A DNA stretch of 64,000 nt, from assembly GCF_900129025.1 (NCBI RefSeq), contig NZ_FQUM01000001.1:1-64000 (forward strand), in the 5' to 3' direction. Position 1 is the first letter of the stretch. Each line of letters begins with the position of its first letter. The stretch comes from Mariniphaga anaerophila. GTDB lineage: Bacteria > Bacteroidota > Bacteroidia > Bacteroidales > Prolixibacteraceae. Shown here one piece after another: positions 34,342 to 43,021 of the stretch. A program made the translations under genes and the position numbers. The notes beneath the pieces are model-generated. The model searched no databases, was not told the origin of the DNA, and was given only the letters and a program-made list of their open reading frames with translations.

Positions 34342-35643
34342 ATGAAGCAAAAGATTAGTGTTTTCTGGTTTCGCAGAGATTTGCGCTTGCACGATAATCA
34401 TGCATTGTTTGAAGCGCTGAAATCTCCTTTTCCGGTGCTGTCTGTTTTTATTTTCGATACGAAGATTTTAGAGAAACTGAACTCCCGGAACGATGCACGA
34501 GTTTCTTTTGTTCATTCTCAGGTTTGGAAGATAAAAACAGAACTGGAAAAATTGGGCAGTTCCCTCAAGGTATTTCATGCAACGCCCGATGAAGCATTTC
34601 GTGAGCTGGTTGATAATTATGATATTCAATTGGTTTTTGCAAATAAAGATTATGAGCCTTACGCTCAGGAACGGGATAAAAAAATAGAAACCCTTTTAAG
34701 CACTTCCGGCGTGGTTTTTAAGCGATTTAAAGACCAGGTTATTTTCGAAGAAAATGAAGTGTTGAAGGACGACGGCAACCCGTACACCGTGTTTACTCCA
34801 TACAGCAAAAAATGGAAACAGGTTCTGGGAAAAGAAGAAATTCCTGTTTTTCCGTCTGAAAACCTGACTCGGAATTATTTGAAAATCGAGTCGTTTTTTT
34901 TCCCACAATTGAACGATCTTGGGTTTGAGAAAAGCCTAATCAGTATTCCTCCTCCTGATATTTCTGAAGAAATTATTCGGAATTACGAAAAAACGCGCGA
35001 TTTCCCGGCTCTCACAGGAACATCAAAACTGGGCGTTCATTTGCGATTCGGTACCGTAAGCATTCGAGAAGTAACCCGTAAGGCATTGCTGTGGTCCGAC
35101 ACTTTTTGCGGTGAGCTTATTTGGCGTAATTTTTTTAGTACTATTCTGTGGCATTTTCCACATGCCGCCAATGAAGTTTTCAACCCAAAATACAAATTTG
35201 TTCGTTGGCGAAACAACGAGGAAGAGTTTGAAAAGTGGAGCAGGGGAGAAACGGGGTATCCGTTTGTAGATGCCGGGATGCGGGAACTGAACACCACCGG
35301 TTTTATGCACAACCGGGCGCGGATGATTACTGCCGGCTTTTTAACAAAGCACCTGCTGGTTGATTGGCGCTGGGGTGAAGCGTATTTTGCAGAAAAACTC
35401 CTTGATTACGATTTGGCTTCAAACAATGGAAATTGGCAGTGGGCTGCCGGAACTGGATGTGATGCTGCTCCTTATTTCCGGATTTTTAATCCGGAGAGCC
35501 AGCAGAAAAAGTTCGATTCAAAAGGTGAGTACGTGCAAAAATGGATTCCCGAAATTGGTACAGTCAATTATCCTGCGCCAATTGTTGAGCATCAGTTTGC
35601 CCGCGAAAGGGCGTTGAAAGTTTTTCGGGATGCGCTGAAATAG
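34342..35643 (+). CDS. Deoxyribodipyrimidine photolyase, class I
   Basis: Light-driven FAD enzyme that repairs cyclobutane pyrimidine dimers. The 433-residue protein has the N-terminal antenna domain (VFWFRRDLRLHDNHAL, 1-130) and the C-terminal FAD domain with GTSKLGVHLRFGTVSIRE, WRNFFSTILWHFP, GYPFVDAGMRELNTTGFMHNR and SNNGNWQWAAGTGCDAAPYF. These match CPD photolyases and not the Fe-S or DASH types. Trp residues in the WQWAAGTG region support the electron-transfer chain. Single gene, divergent from threonine aldolase. Confidence 0.95.
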   Translation: MKQKISVFWFRRDLRLHDNHALFEALKSPFPVLSVFIFDTKILEKLNSRNDARVSFVHSQVWKIKTELEKLGSSLKVFHATPDEAFRELVDNYDIQLVFANKDYEPYAQERDKKIETLLSTSGVVFKRFKDQVIFEENEVLKDDGNPYTVFTPYSKKWKQVLGKEEIPVFPSENLTRNYLKIESFFFPQLNDLGFEKSLISIPPPDISEEIIRNYEKTRDFPALTGTSKLGVHLRFGTVSIREVTRKALLWSDTFCGELIWRNFFSTILWHFPHAANEVFNPKYKFVRWRNNEEEFEKWSRGETGYPFVDAGMRELNTTGFMHNRARMITAGFLTKHLLVDWRWGEAYFAEKLLDYDLASNNGNWQWAAGTGCDAAPYFRIFNPESQQKKFDSKGEYVQKWIPEIGTVNYPAPIVEHQFARERALKVFRDALK

Positions 35644-35663
35644 TTGATTGGCGAATTACTTTT

Positions 35664-36218
35664 TCAGGGGGTCTCTGTTTGATTTAACCACGCTACAATT
35701 TTTCGGTTACCGGGGCTGGTAATAGAAGAAACAGACTCGACCACCTGTCCGTTTTTATCTATCAGAAATTTGTGAAAGTTCCAGTTAACCCTGGCATTCA
35801 GAACTCCGTTTTCTTCTTTGCTTGTCAGCCATTTGTATATGGGATGCATGTTTTCTCCTTTGATGGAAATCTTCTCCATCAATAAAAAACTCACCTGGTA
35901 TTTTTTTGTGCAATATTCTTTTACCTGCTCATTTGTTCCGGGCTCCTGGCTGCCAAAATCGTTGCACGGAAAAGCCACAATTTCAAAGTCATCTCCTCCA
36001 TATTCCTCGTATAGTTTTTGCAGCTTTTTAAACTGATAAGAAAGCGAACATTCGGTTGCCGTGTTTACAATTAAAACCTTTTTCCCTTTTAGTGTCGAAA
36101 AATCGAACCTTTCTCCGGAAATGGTGCGTGCGCTGAAGTCATACAAATTTTTTTGACCGGTTGCGTGAACTGCTCCAAAAACAAGCAGAACTGCCAAAAC
36201 AATATATTTTAGGTGCAT
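35664..36218 (-). CDS. Secreted glutathione-peroxidase-family protein
   Basis: Thiol peroxidase of 184 residues with a signal peptide (about 1-22, ending HATGQ), so it is periplasmic. The peroxidatic Cys57 lies in NTATECSLSYQF, which departs from the usual NVASxCGxTxQY: the Gly and Thr after Cys are Ser-Leu-Ser. Downstream are FPCNDFGSQEPGTNEQ and WNFHKFLIDKNGQ, both family signatures, with Trp and Asn of the catalytic set kept. Most bacterial members use thioredoxin, not glutathione, as reductant. Convergent with the photolyase gene. Confidence 0.92.
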   Translation of the reverse strand: MHLKYIVLAVLLVFGAVHATGQKNLYDFSARTISGERFDFSTLKGKKVLIVNTATECSLSYQFKKLQKLYEEYGGDDFEIVAFPCNDFGSQEPGTNEQVKEYCTKKYQVSFLLMEKISIKGENMHPIYKWLTSKEENGVLNARVNWNFHKFLIDKNGQVVESVSSITSPGNRKIVAWLNQTETP

Positions 36219-36300
36219 AGTTTTTATTTCAAAAGTTTGCGACTGTAAGGTAGTGAAAGTTCAGCCTTTTGAAAAAGTAATATCGACGATGTTGATAAGT

Positions 36301-36334
36301 TTTGCCGGTAAAAATATAGAATTGTTTATCTTTG
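36301..36334 (+). promoter_or_regulatory. Promoter of dnaX
   Basis: TTTG at 36301-36304 and TATCTTTG at 36327-36334 fit the -33/-7 pair with a 22-base spacer. Transcription should start near 36341, 20 bases before the start codon. Confidence 0.55.
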
Positions 36335-36360
36335 GTCACTTGAGAAAGAACACCGTTTAA

Positions 36361-37464
36361 ATGGAAAATTTTATTGTTTCTGCACGAAAATACAGGCCTG
36401 ATTCATTTGATACAGTAGTGGCACAATCTGCCATTACCACAACGTTGAAAAATGCCATAAAAAATAACCAGCTGGCTCATGCATATTTGTTTTGCGGGCC
36501 GCGTGGCGTTGGCAAAACAACCTGTGCCCGTATTTTTGCCAAAACAATAAACTGCTCCAACCTTTCTCCCGAAATAGAAGCTTGCAACGAATGTGAATCC
36601 TGTACTGCTTTTAATTCCAGCCGTTCGTTTAATATTCATGAACTCGATGCCGCTTCCAATAATTCGGTAGACGATATCAGGGTGTTGATCGATCAGGTGC
36701 GAATTCCTCCGCAGGTGGGAAAATACAGCGTTTATATTATCGATGAAGTCCATATGCTTTCGTCACAGGCTTTTAACGCTTTCCTGAAAACGTTGGAAGA
36801 ACCGCCAAAGCATGCTATTTTTATTTTGGCAACCACAGAGAAACATAAAATTATTCCAACAATTTTATCGCGTTGCCAGATTTTTGACTTTAACAGGATT
36901 AATATTTCAGACATTGCCGGTCATTTGGAGTATGTTGCAAAAAGTGAAGGTGTAACTGCTGAAAAAGAAGCGCTGAATATTATTGCACAGAAGGCCGATG
37001 GAGCAATGCGCGATGCCTTGTCTATTTTCGACCAGATAGTTAGTTTCTCGGGAAAAGATATTACTTATCAGGACGTTATTTCCAATTTGAATGTTCTGGA
37101 TTATGATTACTACTTTCGATTAGTAGATCACTTTCTGAAAAATGAAGTTCCCGATTCGCTGATGATTTTCGATGATATTCTGAATCACGGTTTCGACGGA
37201 CATCATTTTATAAACGGACTCAGCAGCCATTTTCGCAACCTGTTGGTTTGCAAAGATCCGGTTACGGTTCAACTGCTCGAAGTTGGTGGTGACATAAAAG
37301 AACGGTACAAGGGACAGGCTTCTGTTTGCAATAACGATTTTTTGCTGAAAGCACTTGGAATCAGTAACGAGTGCGACATGCAGTATAAAATGAGCCAGAA
37401 TAAACGGTTACTCGTTGAGCTGACTTTGATTCGGATAGCACAGCTAACCTTAAAAAAAAAATAG
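36361..37464 (+). CDS. dnaX: DNA polymerase III gamma subunit (DnaX, zero-frame product)
   Basis: Clamp-loader ATPase. The zero frame gives 367 residues: Walker A GPRGVGKTT (46-54), the four-Cys zinc module (Cys65, 75, 78, 81), DEx-box IIDEVHML, TTEKHKIIPTILSRCQ sensor region and domain III to RLLVELTLIRIAQL, then KKK and stop at 37462-37464. This is exactly the gamma-length end point. The missing tau part continues in the -1 frame directly after a run of ten A, to 38069. Either the organism makes gamma and tau by slippage, or the run has a length error. Either way the gene is real and essential. Confidence 0.93.
   Translation: MENFIVSARKYRPDSFDTVVAQSAITTTLKNAIKNNQLAHAYLFCGPRGVGKTTCARIFAKTINCSNLSPEIEACNECESCTAFNSSRSFNIHELDAASNNSVDDIRVLIDQVRIPPQVGKYSVYIIDEVHMLSSQAFNAFLKTLEEPPKHAIFILATTEKHKIIPTILSRCQIFDFNRINISDIAGHLEYVAKSEGVTAEKEALNIIAQKADGAMRDALSIFDQIVSFSGKDITYQDVISNLNVLDYDYYFRLVDHFLKNEVPDSLMIFDDILNHGFDGHHFINGLSSHFRNLLVCKDPVTVQLLEVGGDIKERYKGQASVCNNDFLLKALGISNECDMQYKMSQNKRLLVELTLIRIAQLTLKKK
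37452..37461 (+). other. A10 slippery run in dnaX (candidate frameshift or slippage site)
   Basis: Ten A residues directly precede the zero-frame TAG. The -1 frame is open across and after the run with clear tau sequence. Nine or more A favours RNA polymerase slippage, as in Thermus dnaX; a ribosomal -1 shift at A-AAA-AAA, as in E. coli, is also possible. I see no strong stimulatory hairpin just downstream. Confidence 0.65.
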
Positions 37465-38069
37465 CTGACGACGACGAACTTTCTGATTTTCTCGAACCTA
37501 TTTTTACCGGGAAAACTGAATCTTCCAAAGAAAAATCTGCACCGGAGAAATCACCCCAGGAATCGCAAGAACCGGTCATTAAAAAGCATGTAAGGCGCAT
37601 CTCGCGTAAGTCTAAAGGACCTTCAATAAAAGATGCCCTGGCAGGAAATCTGGGAGAAGAAAAATTATCGGCAAAAGAGCAGCACGAGATTTATACCAAG
37701 GTGGGCGCCATAAAAGATTTTACGCCCGAAGCGCTGAAAATGAAATGGGAGGAATTTGTAGAAAGGCTGAATGACCGGCCAAATCTTCAATCTACGCTAT
37801 CTCATCTTCCGAAACTTGGCGACGATTATCACCTTATTCTTGACATTGATAATTCAGTTCAGGACGACCTGATTAACACCATAAAACCGGAACTTGTGTC
37901 CTGGCTGAGAAGAGAGCTGGAAAACTCGAAAATTCAACTGGCCACTAATATCACAGAAGTAGAAAAAGAGAAAATAATCTATTCGGATTCTGAGAAATAT
38001 ATGGAAATGCTGAAAAAGAATCCGGAGCTGGAAAAATTAAAACAAGTGTTTAAACTCGATTTTGAGTAG
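37461..38069 (+). CDS. dnaX: Tau-specific C-terminal part of DnaX (-1 frame)
   Basis: From the A10 run the -1 frame stays open for 202 codons: IADDDELSDFLEPIF, a low-complexity Lys/Glu/Ser linker, then the conserved C-terminal domain that in other bacteria binds the polymerase alpha subunit and DnaB (KMKWEEFVERLNDRPNLQS, KKNPELEKLKQVFKLDFE at the end). A GTG at 37701 could start a separate short frame, but the conserved linker begins well upstream of it, so this is not an independent gene. The joined tau would be about 569 residues, close to the normal Bacteroidota DnaX length. Confidence 0.85.
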   Translation: MADDDELSDFLEPIFTGKTESSKEKSAPEKSPQESQEPVIKKHVRRISRKSKGPSIKDALAGNLGEEKLSAKEQHEIYTKVGAIKDFTPEALKMKWEEFVERLNDRPNLQSTLSHLPKLGDDYHLILDIDNSVQDDLINTIKPELVSWLRRELENSKIQLATNITEVEKEKIIYSDSEKYMEMLKKNPELEKLKQVFKLDFE

Positions 38070-38081
38070 ATTTTTTCTTCG

Positions 38082-38720
38082 TCAAGGAGCCAGCCTTATT
38101 TTTTCCCATTCATTATTTGATAGTTTTTTGTAGAGAATTCGGTCGTGGAGCCGGTTTTCGCGGCCCTGCCAAAACTCAATTTTTTGAGGAACAACGTTGT
38201 ATCCACCCCAAAATGGAGGAAGCGACGGAGCCTCGTTTTCAAATTCGGAACTGAACTTTCTGAATCGTTGTTCCAAATAATCCCGGGATTCAATTTCTTT
38301 GCTCTGTTCAGATGCCCAGGCGCCAACCTGGCTTTCCAACGGCCGCGAATGAAAATACTTTTCTGAGACCTTTTTGCTTGTTTTCTCTGCAACTCCGGAA
38401 ATTCTAACCTGGCGTTCGAGCAGTGGCCAGAAAAAGTGGAGGCCAACCGCAGGGGAGCTTTCAATAGATCTGCCTTTTCCCGACAAATAATTGGTGAAGA
38501 AAACAAATCCGTTTTCGTTAAAATACTTCAGTAATACTATGCGCGACTGAGGAAATCCATCGGTTCCGATGGTTGCAACTGCCATGGCAGTAGGTTCTTT
38601 TTCGTTGGAATCGATAGCTTCTTTCAGCCATTTTTCAAATTGATTAAACGGATTGTCGTCCGTATTTTGCTTTCTCAATCCCGAAAAGCTGTATTCATTT
38701 CTTATGGAGTCGATTTTCAT
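38082..38720 (-). CDS. pdxH: Pyridoxamine 5'-phosphate oxidase
   Basis: FMN enzyme that makes pyridoxal phosphate from the pyridoxine or pyridoxamine phosphate. The 212 residues show MAVATIGTDGFPQSRIVLLKYF (FMN-binding core, split by short gaps from FFTNYLSGKGRSIE), FWPLLERQVRISG, SRPLESQVGAWASEQS, and the C-terminal signature FWQGRENRLHDRI. Normal length. Convergent with dnaX; a -7 box lies upstream. Confidence 0.96.
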   Translation of the reverse strand: MKIDSIRNEYSFSGLRKQNTDDNPFNQFEKWLKEAIDSNEKEPTAMAVATIGTDGFPQSRIVLLKYFNENGFVFFTNYLSGKGRSIESSPAVGLHFFWPLLERQVRISGVAEKTSKKVSEKYFHSRPLESQVGAWASEQSKEIESRDYLEQRFRKFSSEFENEAPSLPPFWGGYNVVPQKIEFWQGRENRLHDRILYKKLSNNEWEKIRLAP

Positions 38721-38762
38721 TGTTTTTTTCTAATCAGTTCTGAATCAAAAATGTTGCAATTG

Positions 38763-38770
38763 CAAACCTA
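38763..38770 (-). promoter_or_regulatory. -7 box of pdxH
   Basis: Minus-strand TAGGTTTG fits TAnnTTTG, 43 bases before the start codon; no clear -33 element. Confidence 0.35.
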
Positions 38771-38844
38771 TGAACATTTTTTTTATGAAAAATGTTTTAT
38801 TTAAGAGTTTTGAGTATTTTATTGATAACTTAAAAATTGAAGCG

Positions 38845-39447
38845 ATGAAAAAAACAGTTCTGTTCCTACTGATAGCAGCATTTTTCCATATAAACGCCTA
38901 CTCCAAAAGCCTTGGGTTGGGAGGAAAGGCGACATTAACCGATGTTAAAATGCAAGATGTTTCCGGAGAGAAAGTGTCGCTTAACGACGTTGCTAAGTCG
39001 AACGGCCTTTTAGTAATTTTCTCAAGTAACACCTGTCCGTTTGTGCAACAATGGGAAAGCCGCTACTCTGACGCAAAGAATTGGGCAGACCAACACAATG
39101 TCGGAATGATTGTTCTAAATTCCAATTATCAAAACCGCGATGGTGTTGATTCATTTTCAGAGATGAAAAAAAGAGCAAGTGAGCAGCGGTACAATTTCCA
39201 CTATGCAGTTGATGAAGACAGCCAAATTGCGAACGCTTTTGGCGGGCAAACAACGCCGCATGTATTTTTGTTTAATGGCAATATGGAGTTGGTTTACAAA
39301 GGAGCAATTGACGATAATTACAAAAGCGCGAAAGAAGTAAAGCATGCCTATGTGAAAGACGCAATAACAAGCCTGGCAAGAGGGGAGAAAGTTGCTGTAG
39401 CCGAAACAAAGCCGGTCGGTTGCGGCATTAAGCGGAAGTTGGATTAA
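38845..39447 (+). CDS. Exported thioredoxin-fold (redoxin) protein
   Basis: A 200-residue periplasmic thioredoxin-like protein. The start at 38845 is chosen because it begins a good signal peptide (MKKTVLFLLIAAFFHINAYS); an ATG at 38770 would add 25 residues. The redox site is SSNTCPFVQQW with a single Cys in place of CxxC, as in AhpC/TSA-like redoxins. The cis-Pro loop is GGQTTPHVFLF. A second Cys lies in the C-terminal PVGCGIKRK, which is common to this family and may resolve the first. Function is probably thiol-disulfide exchange or peroxide reduction; partner unknown. Confidence 0.82.
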   Translation: MKKTVLFLLIAAFFHINAYSKSLGLGGKATLTDVKMQDVSGEKVSLNDVAKSNGLLVIFSSNTCPFVQQWESRYSDAKNWADQHNVGMIVLNSNYQNRDGVDSFSEMKKRASEQRYNFHYAVDEDSQIANAFGGQTTPHVFLFNGNMELVYKGAIDDNYKSAKEVKHAYVKDAITSLARGEKVAVAETKPVGCGIKRKLD

Positions 39448-39473
39448 TGTCAGGTGTTTTGCCTTTGTGAATG

Positions 39474-39501
39474 AACCTTGCCCTTTGGGCAGGGTTTTTT
39501 T
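39474..39501 (+). terminator. Intrinsic terminator after the redoxin gene
   Basis: AACCTTGCCC and GGGCAGGGTT pair over a TTT loop (one G-U pair), followed by a run of T. It abuts the stop codon of the convergent rsmD. Confidence 0.9.
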
Positions 39502-40033
39502 ATGCTTTGAAAAAACTGAAATTCACCTTGCCGTATTTTCGTAATTCGCTAAAATTTTCGTTATGCGAAAAATCAAAATCTTTGGGGTGTTCAAGAATAA
39601 AAAGTCCGTCAGGGGCTAAAACTCCAGAACTGAAAACAGTTTGGGGAATGTCGTTTATAAAAGGAGCACTAAAAGGAGGGTCAGCAAATATCAGGTCAAA
39701 CTGACCCGGACAACGTTTTAAAAAACGAAAAACATCTTCGCGTACTACCCGTGCATTTTCAATTTTCAACGCCTCAATAACCTCTTTTATGAAGCGAACG
39801 TGGCTGAAGTTTTGTTCAACTAAAGTCACTTCGCATGCGCCCCTGCTGACAAATTCATACGCAATGCTACCGGTACCTGAAAACAAGTCCAGTATTTTCA
39901 TAGAAGAGAAATCGTAACGATTTTCCAGAATGTTAAAAAGGGCTTCTTTGGCCAAATCGGTGGTTGGGCGTGCCGAGAACTTTTTACCCGGGTTAAAAAT
40001 CCGACCTTTGTATTTTCCTCCTACAATGCGCAT
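39500..40033 (-). CDS. rsmD: 16S rRNA (guanine966-N2)-methyltransferase RsmD
   Basis: SAM-dependent methyltransferase for 16S rRNA G966, 177 residues. Landmarks are MRIVGGKYKGR, RPTTDLAKEALFNIL, motif I LDLFSGTGSIAYE and the catalytic DLIFADPPF. Normal length. It follows the DUF3822 gene by two bases, forming a three-gene minus-strand operon with it and the upstream membrane-anchored protein. Confidence 0.95.
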   Translation of the reverse strand: MRIVGGKYKGRIFNPGKKFSARPTTDLAKEALFNILENRYDFSSMKILDLFSGTGSIAYEFVSRGACEVTLVEQNFSHVRFIKEVIEALKIENARVVREDVFRFLKRCPGQFDLIFADPPFSAPFINDIPQTVFSSGVLAPDGLFILEHPKDFDFSHNENFSELRKYGKVNFSFFKA

Positions 40034-40035
40034 GG

Positions 40036-40860
40036 CTAAAATAATGGGGTGAACGGGTTCAGAAGATTGCCGAAAATGTCGCGGTTATATTGAAACGGTA
40101 ATGCTAAAAAGCTGGTTTTAGCAAAATATTCAGAAAGTGAATTGACCACATCATTTTCCTTATTTATAGTTCCGGCTAGCAATAGTGGCGTTTTTGAGGC
40201 GCTCAGGTGTAGGCTTTTGAACACCGAAAGCGTGTAAAAAACAACGTCGTCAGGATGCCTGTATGCAAAACTGTTGATTTGTGTAAGTTGCCCTTTCTGG
40301 TACAAAAGAAGGCTGAAGGTGTTTTTATGAAAAAGGAGTGCAAGCAGTCTTTCTTTGTCTTCTTGTTGGTAACCTTCCTGAATTTTTTGATTGAAAAGTG
40401 AAACAGGATGATTTACCGAACAGCCGGGGAAAAGATTGTTAAACGCTTCGAGTAAAGATTCAGGAACCGAAAAAATCAGATTTGCTTCAACATCGGGTAA
40501 ATAGTTGTCGCGAACTGAAATTTCGTTTTTGCTTCCAAAATTACACTTGGCTAATTGTTCCTGCTTTTCATATTCATAAAACTCTGCAGGAACCAGCGTG
40601 AAATTTTCAGAAGAATAAAACAGTTGTGTCTCTGCGTACTGTTTTTGAAGCAACTCGCGGCTTTCATGCCATTCGCTGAATCGTCGCCCTAAAAAAGAAG
40701 CTGAACTAATGGTGATGGGAAGGTGCTCAAAAGCGAGCAATTTTGCTTCCTTTTCCTGTACAACAGAAAAAGAAAATCCATCCAGGCTGACCTGGATGGA
40801 TAATTTATATTCTTCAGTCCGATTATAATCAAACGACGGATCTGTTATCAGGGTAACCAT
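40036..40860 (-). CDS. DUF3822 family protein
   Basis: A 274-residue cytoplasmic protein of the Bacteroidota-specific DUF3822 family. The N-terminus (YKLSIQVSLDGFSFSVVQEKEAKLLAFEHL) and the middle (LALLFHKNTFSLLLYQKGQLTQINSF) look like two halves of an actin/ASKHA-type fold as in PilM, but the ATP motifs are not clear. It is regularly found upstream of rsmD in this phylum, as here. Function unknown. Confidence 0.8.
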   Translation of the reverse strand: MVTLITDPSFDYNRTEEYKLSIQVSLDGFSFSVVQEKEAKLLAFEHLPITISSASFLGRRFSEWHESRELLQKQYAETQLFYSSENFTLVPAEFYEYEKQEQLAKCNFGSKNEISVRDNYLPDVEANLIFSVPESLLEAFNNLFPGCSVNHPVSLFNQKIQEGYQQEDKERLLALLFHKNTFSLLLYQKGQLTQINSFAYRHPDDVVFYTLSVFKSLHLSASKTPLLLAGTINKENDVVNSLSEYFAKTSFLALPFQYNRDIFGNLLNPFTPLF

Positions 40861-40865
40861 TCTGA

Positions 40866-41498
40866 TTATTCCCAGTTTCCTGCATTATTTACAGCCTCAG
40901 TAAGAGAACCTACTTTTAGTCCGGGGTATTTTTCATTCAGCCTGCTCTGTTCGTTCAGGTTGATGATATACTGCCTGTCAAGCCCCCGAAGTACAGTATT
41001 GTTATGTGCTTTGGCTTCAAAAACCGGAACCTTAATTCCCGAACCGGTTGTAATAACATTGGCAGCCATTTTAAATTCTGCAACTGTGTCCGGTACCGGT
41101 ACATACTTCAGGTCTTCGGCATTGTAGGAGCCTCCGAATACTGATTCCAACACACTTTCTTTAATGGTGTCACGGATAATCAGCCCTTCGCGCATTGCCC
41201 GCCTTTCGGTAAGCCCTGCTTCAATCATACTATCTGTCAATTCACCGATTTTTCTAATGTTTCTTACAGAATCATATTTTACGAAATGAATCAGTGTGTC
41301 CCAACTACCGGTGAAACGGCCGTGAACATTTTTGTAAGCCAACTGGGCCTTCCTGATATCTTTCAATCTTTCCACGGTTGCTTCGTACCTTGCTTCTTTA
41401 GCTTTGTCAAATTCAATGGGATCCTGAATCCCTCTATAAATGAAATAAACTAAGCCTAAGGCTACAATTGCAAGTAAAATCTGAATAATGGTTCTCAT
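40866..41498 (-). CDS. Membrane-anchored conserved hypothetical protein
   Basis: I do not recognise a named family. The 210-residue protein, starting at 41498, has one N-terminal membrane helix (about 4-22, TIIQILLAIVALGLVYFIYR), then a helical stretch rich in charges (FDKAKEARYEATVERLKDIRKAQLAYKN, shown here only as a landmark), and a mixed periplasmic part ending NNAGNWE. The helix plus RKAQLAYKNVHGRFTGSWD resembles the layout of pilin-like or periplasmic anchor proteins. It leads the operon with DUF3822 (5 bases apart) and rsmD. A longer frame to 41555 is less likely. Confidence 0.6.
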   Translation of the reverse strand: MRTIIQILLAIVALGLVYFIYRGIQDPIEFDKAKEARYEATVERLKDIRKAQLAYKNVHGRFTGSWDTLIHFVKYDSVRNIRKIGELTDSMIEAGLTERRAMREGLIIRDTIKESVLESVFGGSYNAEDLKYVPVPDTVAEFKMAANVITTGSGIKVPVFEAKAHNNTVLRGLDRQYIINLNEQSRLNEKYPGLKVGSLTEAVNNAGNWE

Positions 41499-41590
41499 CG
41501 TTATCGTTTTAATAAGATTATTGTCGAATGCTTGCAAAATTATAAAAAAAAACAAATTACCTTCCTTTGAACTTTGTTATTTTAGCGCCT

Positions 41591-43021
41591 ATGCTGAAAA
41601 ATCACGTAAAAGCCCTTTTAGAGCAAAATTTATCGTTTACACCAACCGCTTGCCAGTCTGAATTAATGGCTGGTTTGGCCGGATTTATTACTTCTGATGA
41701 ACAGGACAAAATAGTGTTGATTAAAGGTTTTGCCGGAACCGGAAAAACAACAATGATAAATGCCCTTACACAAACACTTAAAAGTTTAAAAATTAAGATT
41801 GTTCTTTTGGCGCCTACCGGAAGAGCAGCAAAAGTTATGACGGGTTATACGGCTATGCCTGCTTTTACTATTCATAAAAAAATATACCGGCAGAAAACAA
41901 CGGCCGACGGGATGGGACATTTTGTGCTGGATAAGAATCTGCATAAAAACACCTGGTTTGTGGTAGACGAAGCATCAATGATTTCCAATGAAAACAACGA
42001 AAACTCTGTTTTTGGCAGCGGCCGCCTGTTAAACGATTTGCTTGAATATGTTTATTCGGGTGTCAACTGCAGATTAATTTTGGTTGGAGACACTGCGCAG
42101 TTGCCTCCTGTCGGATTAACGCTAAGCCCTGCTCTGGAAACGGTGTCGATTATTCGCGAAGGATTTAATGTTGACGAGTATGTTTTAACAGAAGTAGTGC
42201 GACAGGCAGCCGGTTCGGGAATTTTGTCGTGTGCAACCCAAATCAGGCAGTTGATAGAAGAACAGGTTAATACCGGTTTCTTTCAACTTGATTTAAGTGC
42301 TTTCGACGATATCTCGCGGATTTCGGGAGGTGATTTGATTGAGGAAATTTCTTCGTGCTACGATAAGTACGGAATTTTTGAAACCACCATTGTTACCCGT
42401 TCCAATAAAAGAGCAAATCTGTTCAACAAAGGAATTCGCGGATCGATTCTTTATCGCGAAAATGAAATCGAACGCGGCGATTTGTTGATGATCGTTAAAA
42501 ACAACTACCATTGGATAGATGATGAATCGAAGCTTGATTTTATTGCCAACGGCGACATTGCCGAGGTAGTTTCCATTTATGGTTACGAAGAATTGTACGG
42601 TTTTCGGTACGCTGATGTGTGCCTCCGGTTTGTGGATTACGAAGACGTAGAACTTGATTGCAAAATATTTTTGGATACACTTTCCATTGAGTCGGCTTCG
42701 TTTTCTTACGAACAGAATCGGCAGCTTTTTAATGCAGTTTCGGAAGATTACATGGAAATTAGGAACAAGCGTGAACGGTGGAAAAAGATAAAGGAGAATC
42801 CCTATTTTAATGCACTTCAGGTTAAGTATGCCTATGCATTAACCTGCCACAAAGCGCAGGGTGGACAGTGGAAAGCCGTTTTTGTTGATCATGGGTATCT
42901 CACCGAAGAAATGCTGGACAACGATTATTACCGTTGGCTTTACACCGCCTTTACACGGCCGGTGGAAAAGTTGTTTCTGGTAAACTTTAACAAAAAGTTT
43001 TTCGAAGAAACGGGGGAGTGA
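41591..43021 (+). CDS. RecD-like ATP-dependent DNA helicase
   Basis: Superfamily 1 helicase of 476 residues from the ATG at 41591 (a TTG at 41567 would add eight residues). Walker A is GFAGTGKTT (46-54), LLAPTGRAAKVM is motif Ia, FVVDEASM Walker B, LVGDTAQLPPVG motif III, and the C-terminal UvrD_C_2 domain has AYALTCHKAQGGQWKAVFVDHG and LYTAFTR. It is shorter than RecD2 and lacks its N-terminal domains; such stand-alone helicases are common in Bacteroidota. The stop codon directly abuts that of the convergent RNase Z gene. Confidence 0.9.
   Translation: MLKNHVKALLEQNLSFTPTACQSELMAGLAGFITSDEQDKIVLIKGFAGTGKTTMINALTQTLKSLKIKIVLLAPTGRAAKVMTGYTAMPAFTIHKKIYRQKTTADGMGHFVLDKNLHKNTWFVVDEASMISNENNENSVFGSGRLLNDLLEYVYSGVNCRLILVGDTAQLPPVGLTLSPALETVSIIREGFNVDEYVLTEVVRQAAGSGILSCATQIRQLIEEQVNTGFFQLDLSAFDDISRISGGDLIEEISSCYDKYGIFETTIVTRSNKRANLFNKGIRGSILYRENEIERGDLLMIVKNNYHWIDDESKLDFIANGDIAEVVSIYGYEELYGFRYADVCLRFVDYEDVELDCKIFLDTLSIESASFSYEQNRQLFNAVSEDYMEIRNKRERWKKIKENPYFNALQVKYAYALTCHKAQGGQWKAVFVDHGYLTEEMLDNDYYRWLYTAFTRPVEKLFLVNFNKKFFEETGE

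Noticed and set aside
37701-38069. Separate small gene from GTG at 37701
   Set aside because: The same frame is open and tau-like back to the A10 run, so this is the C-terminal part of DnaX.
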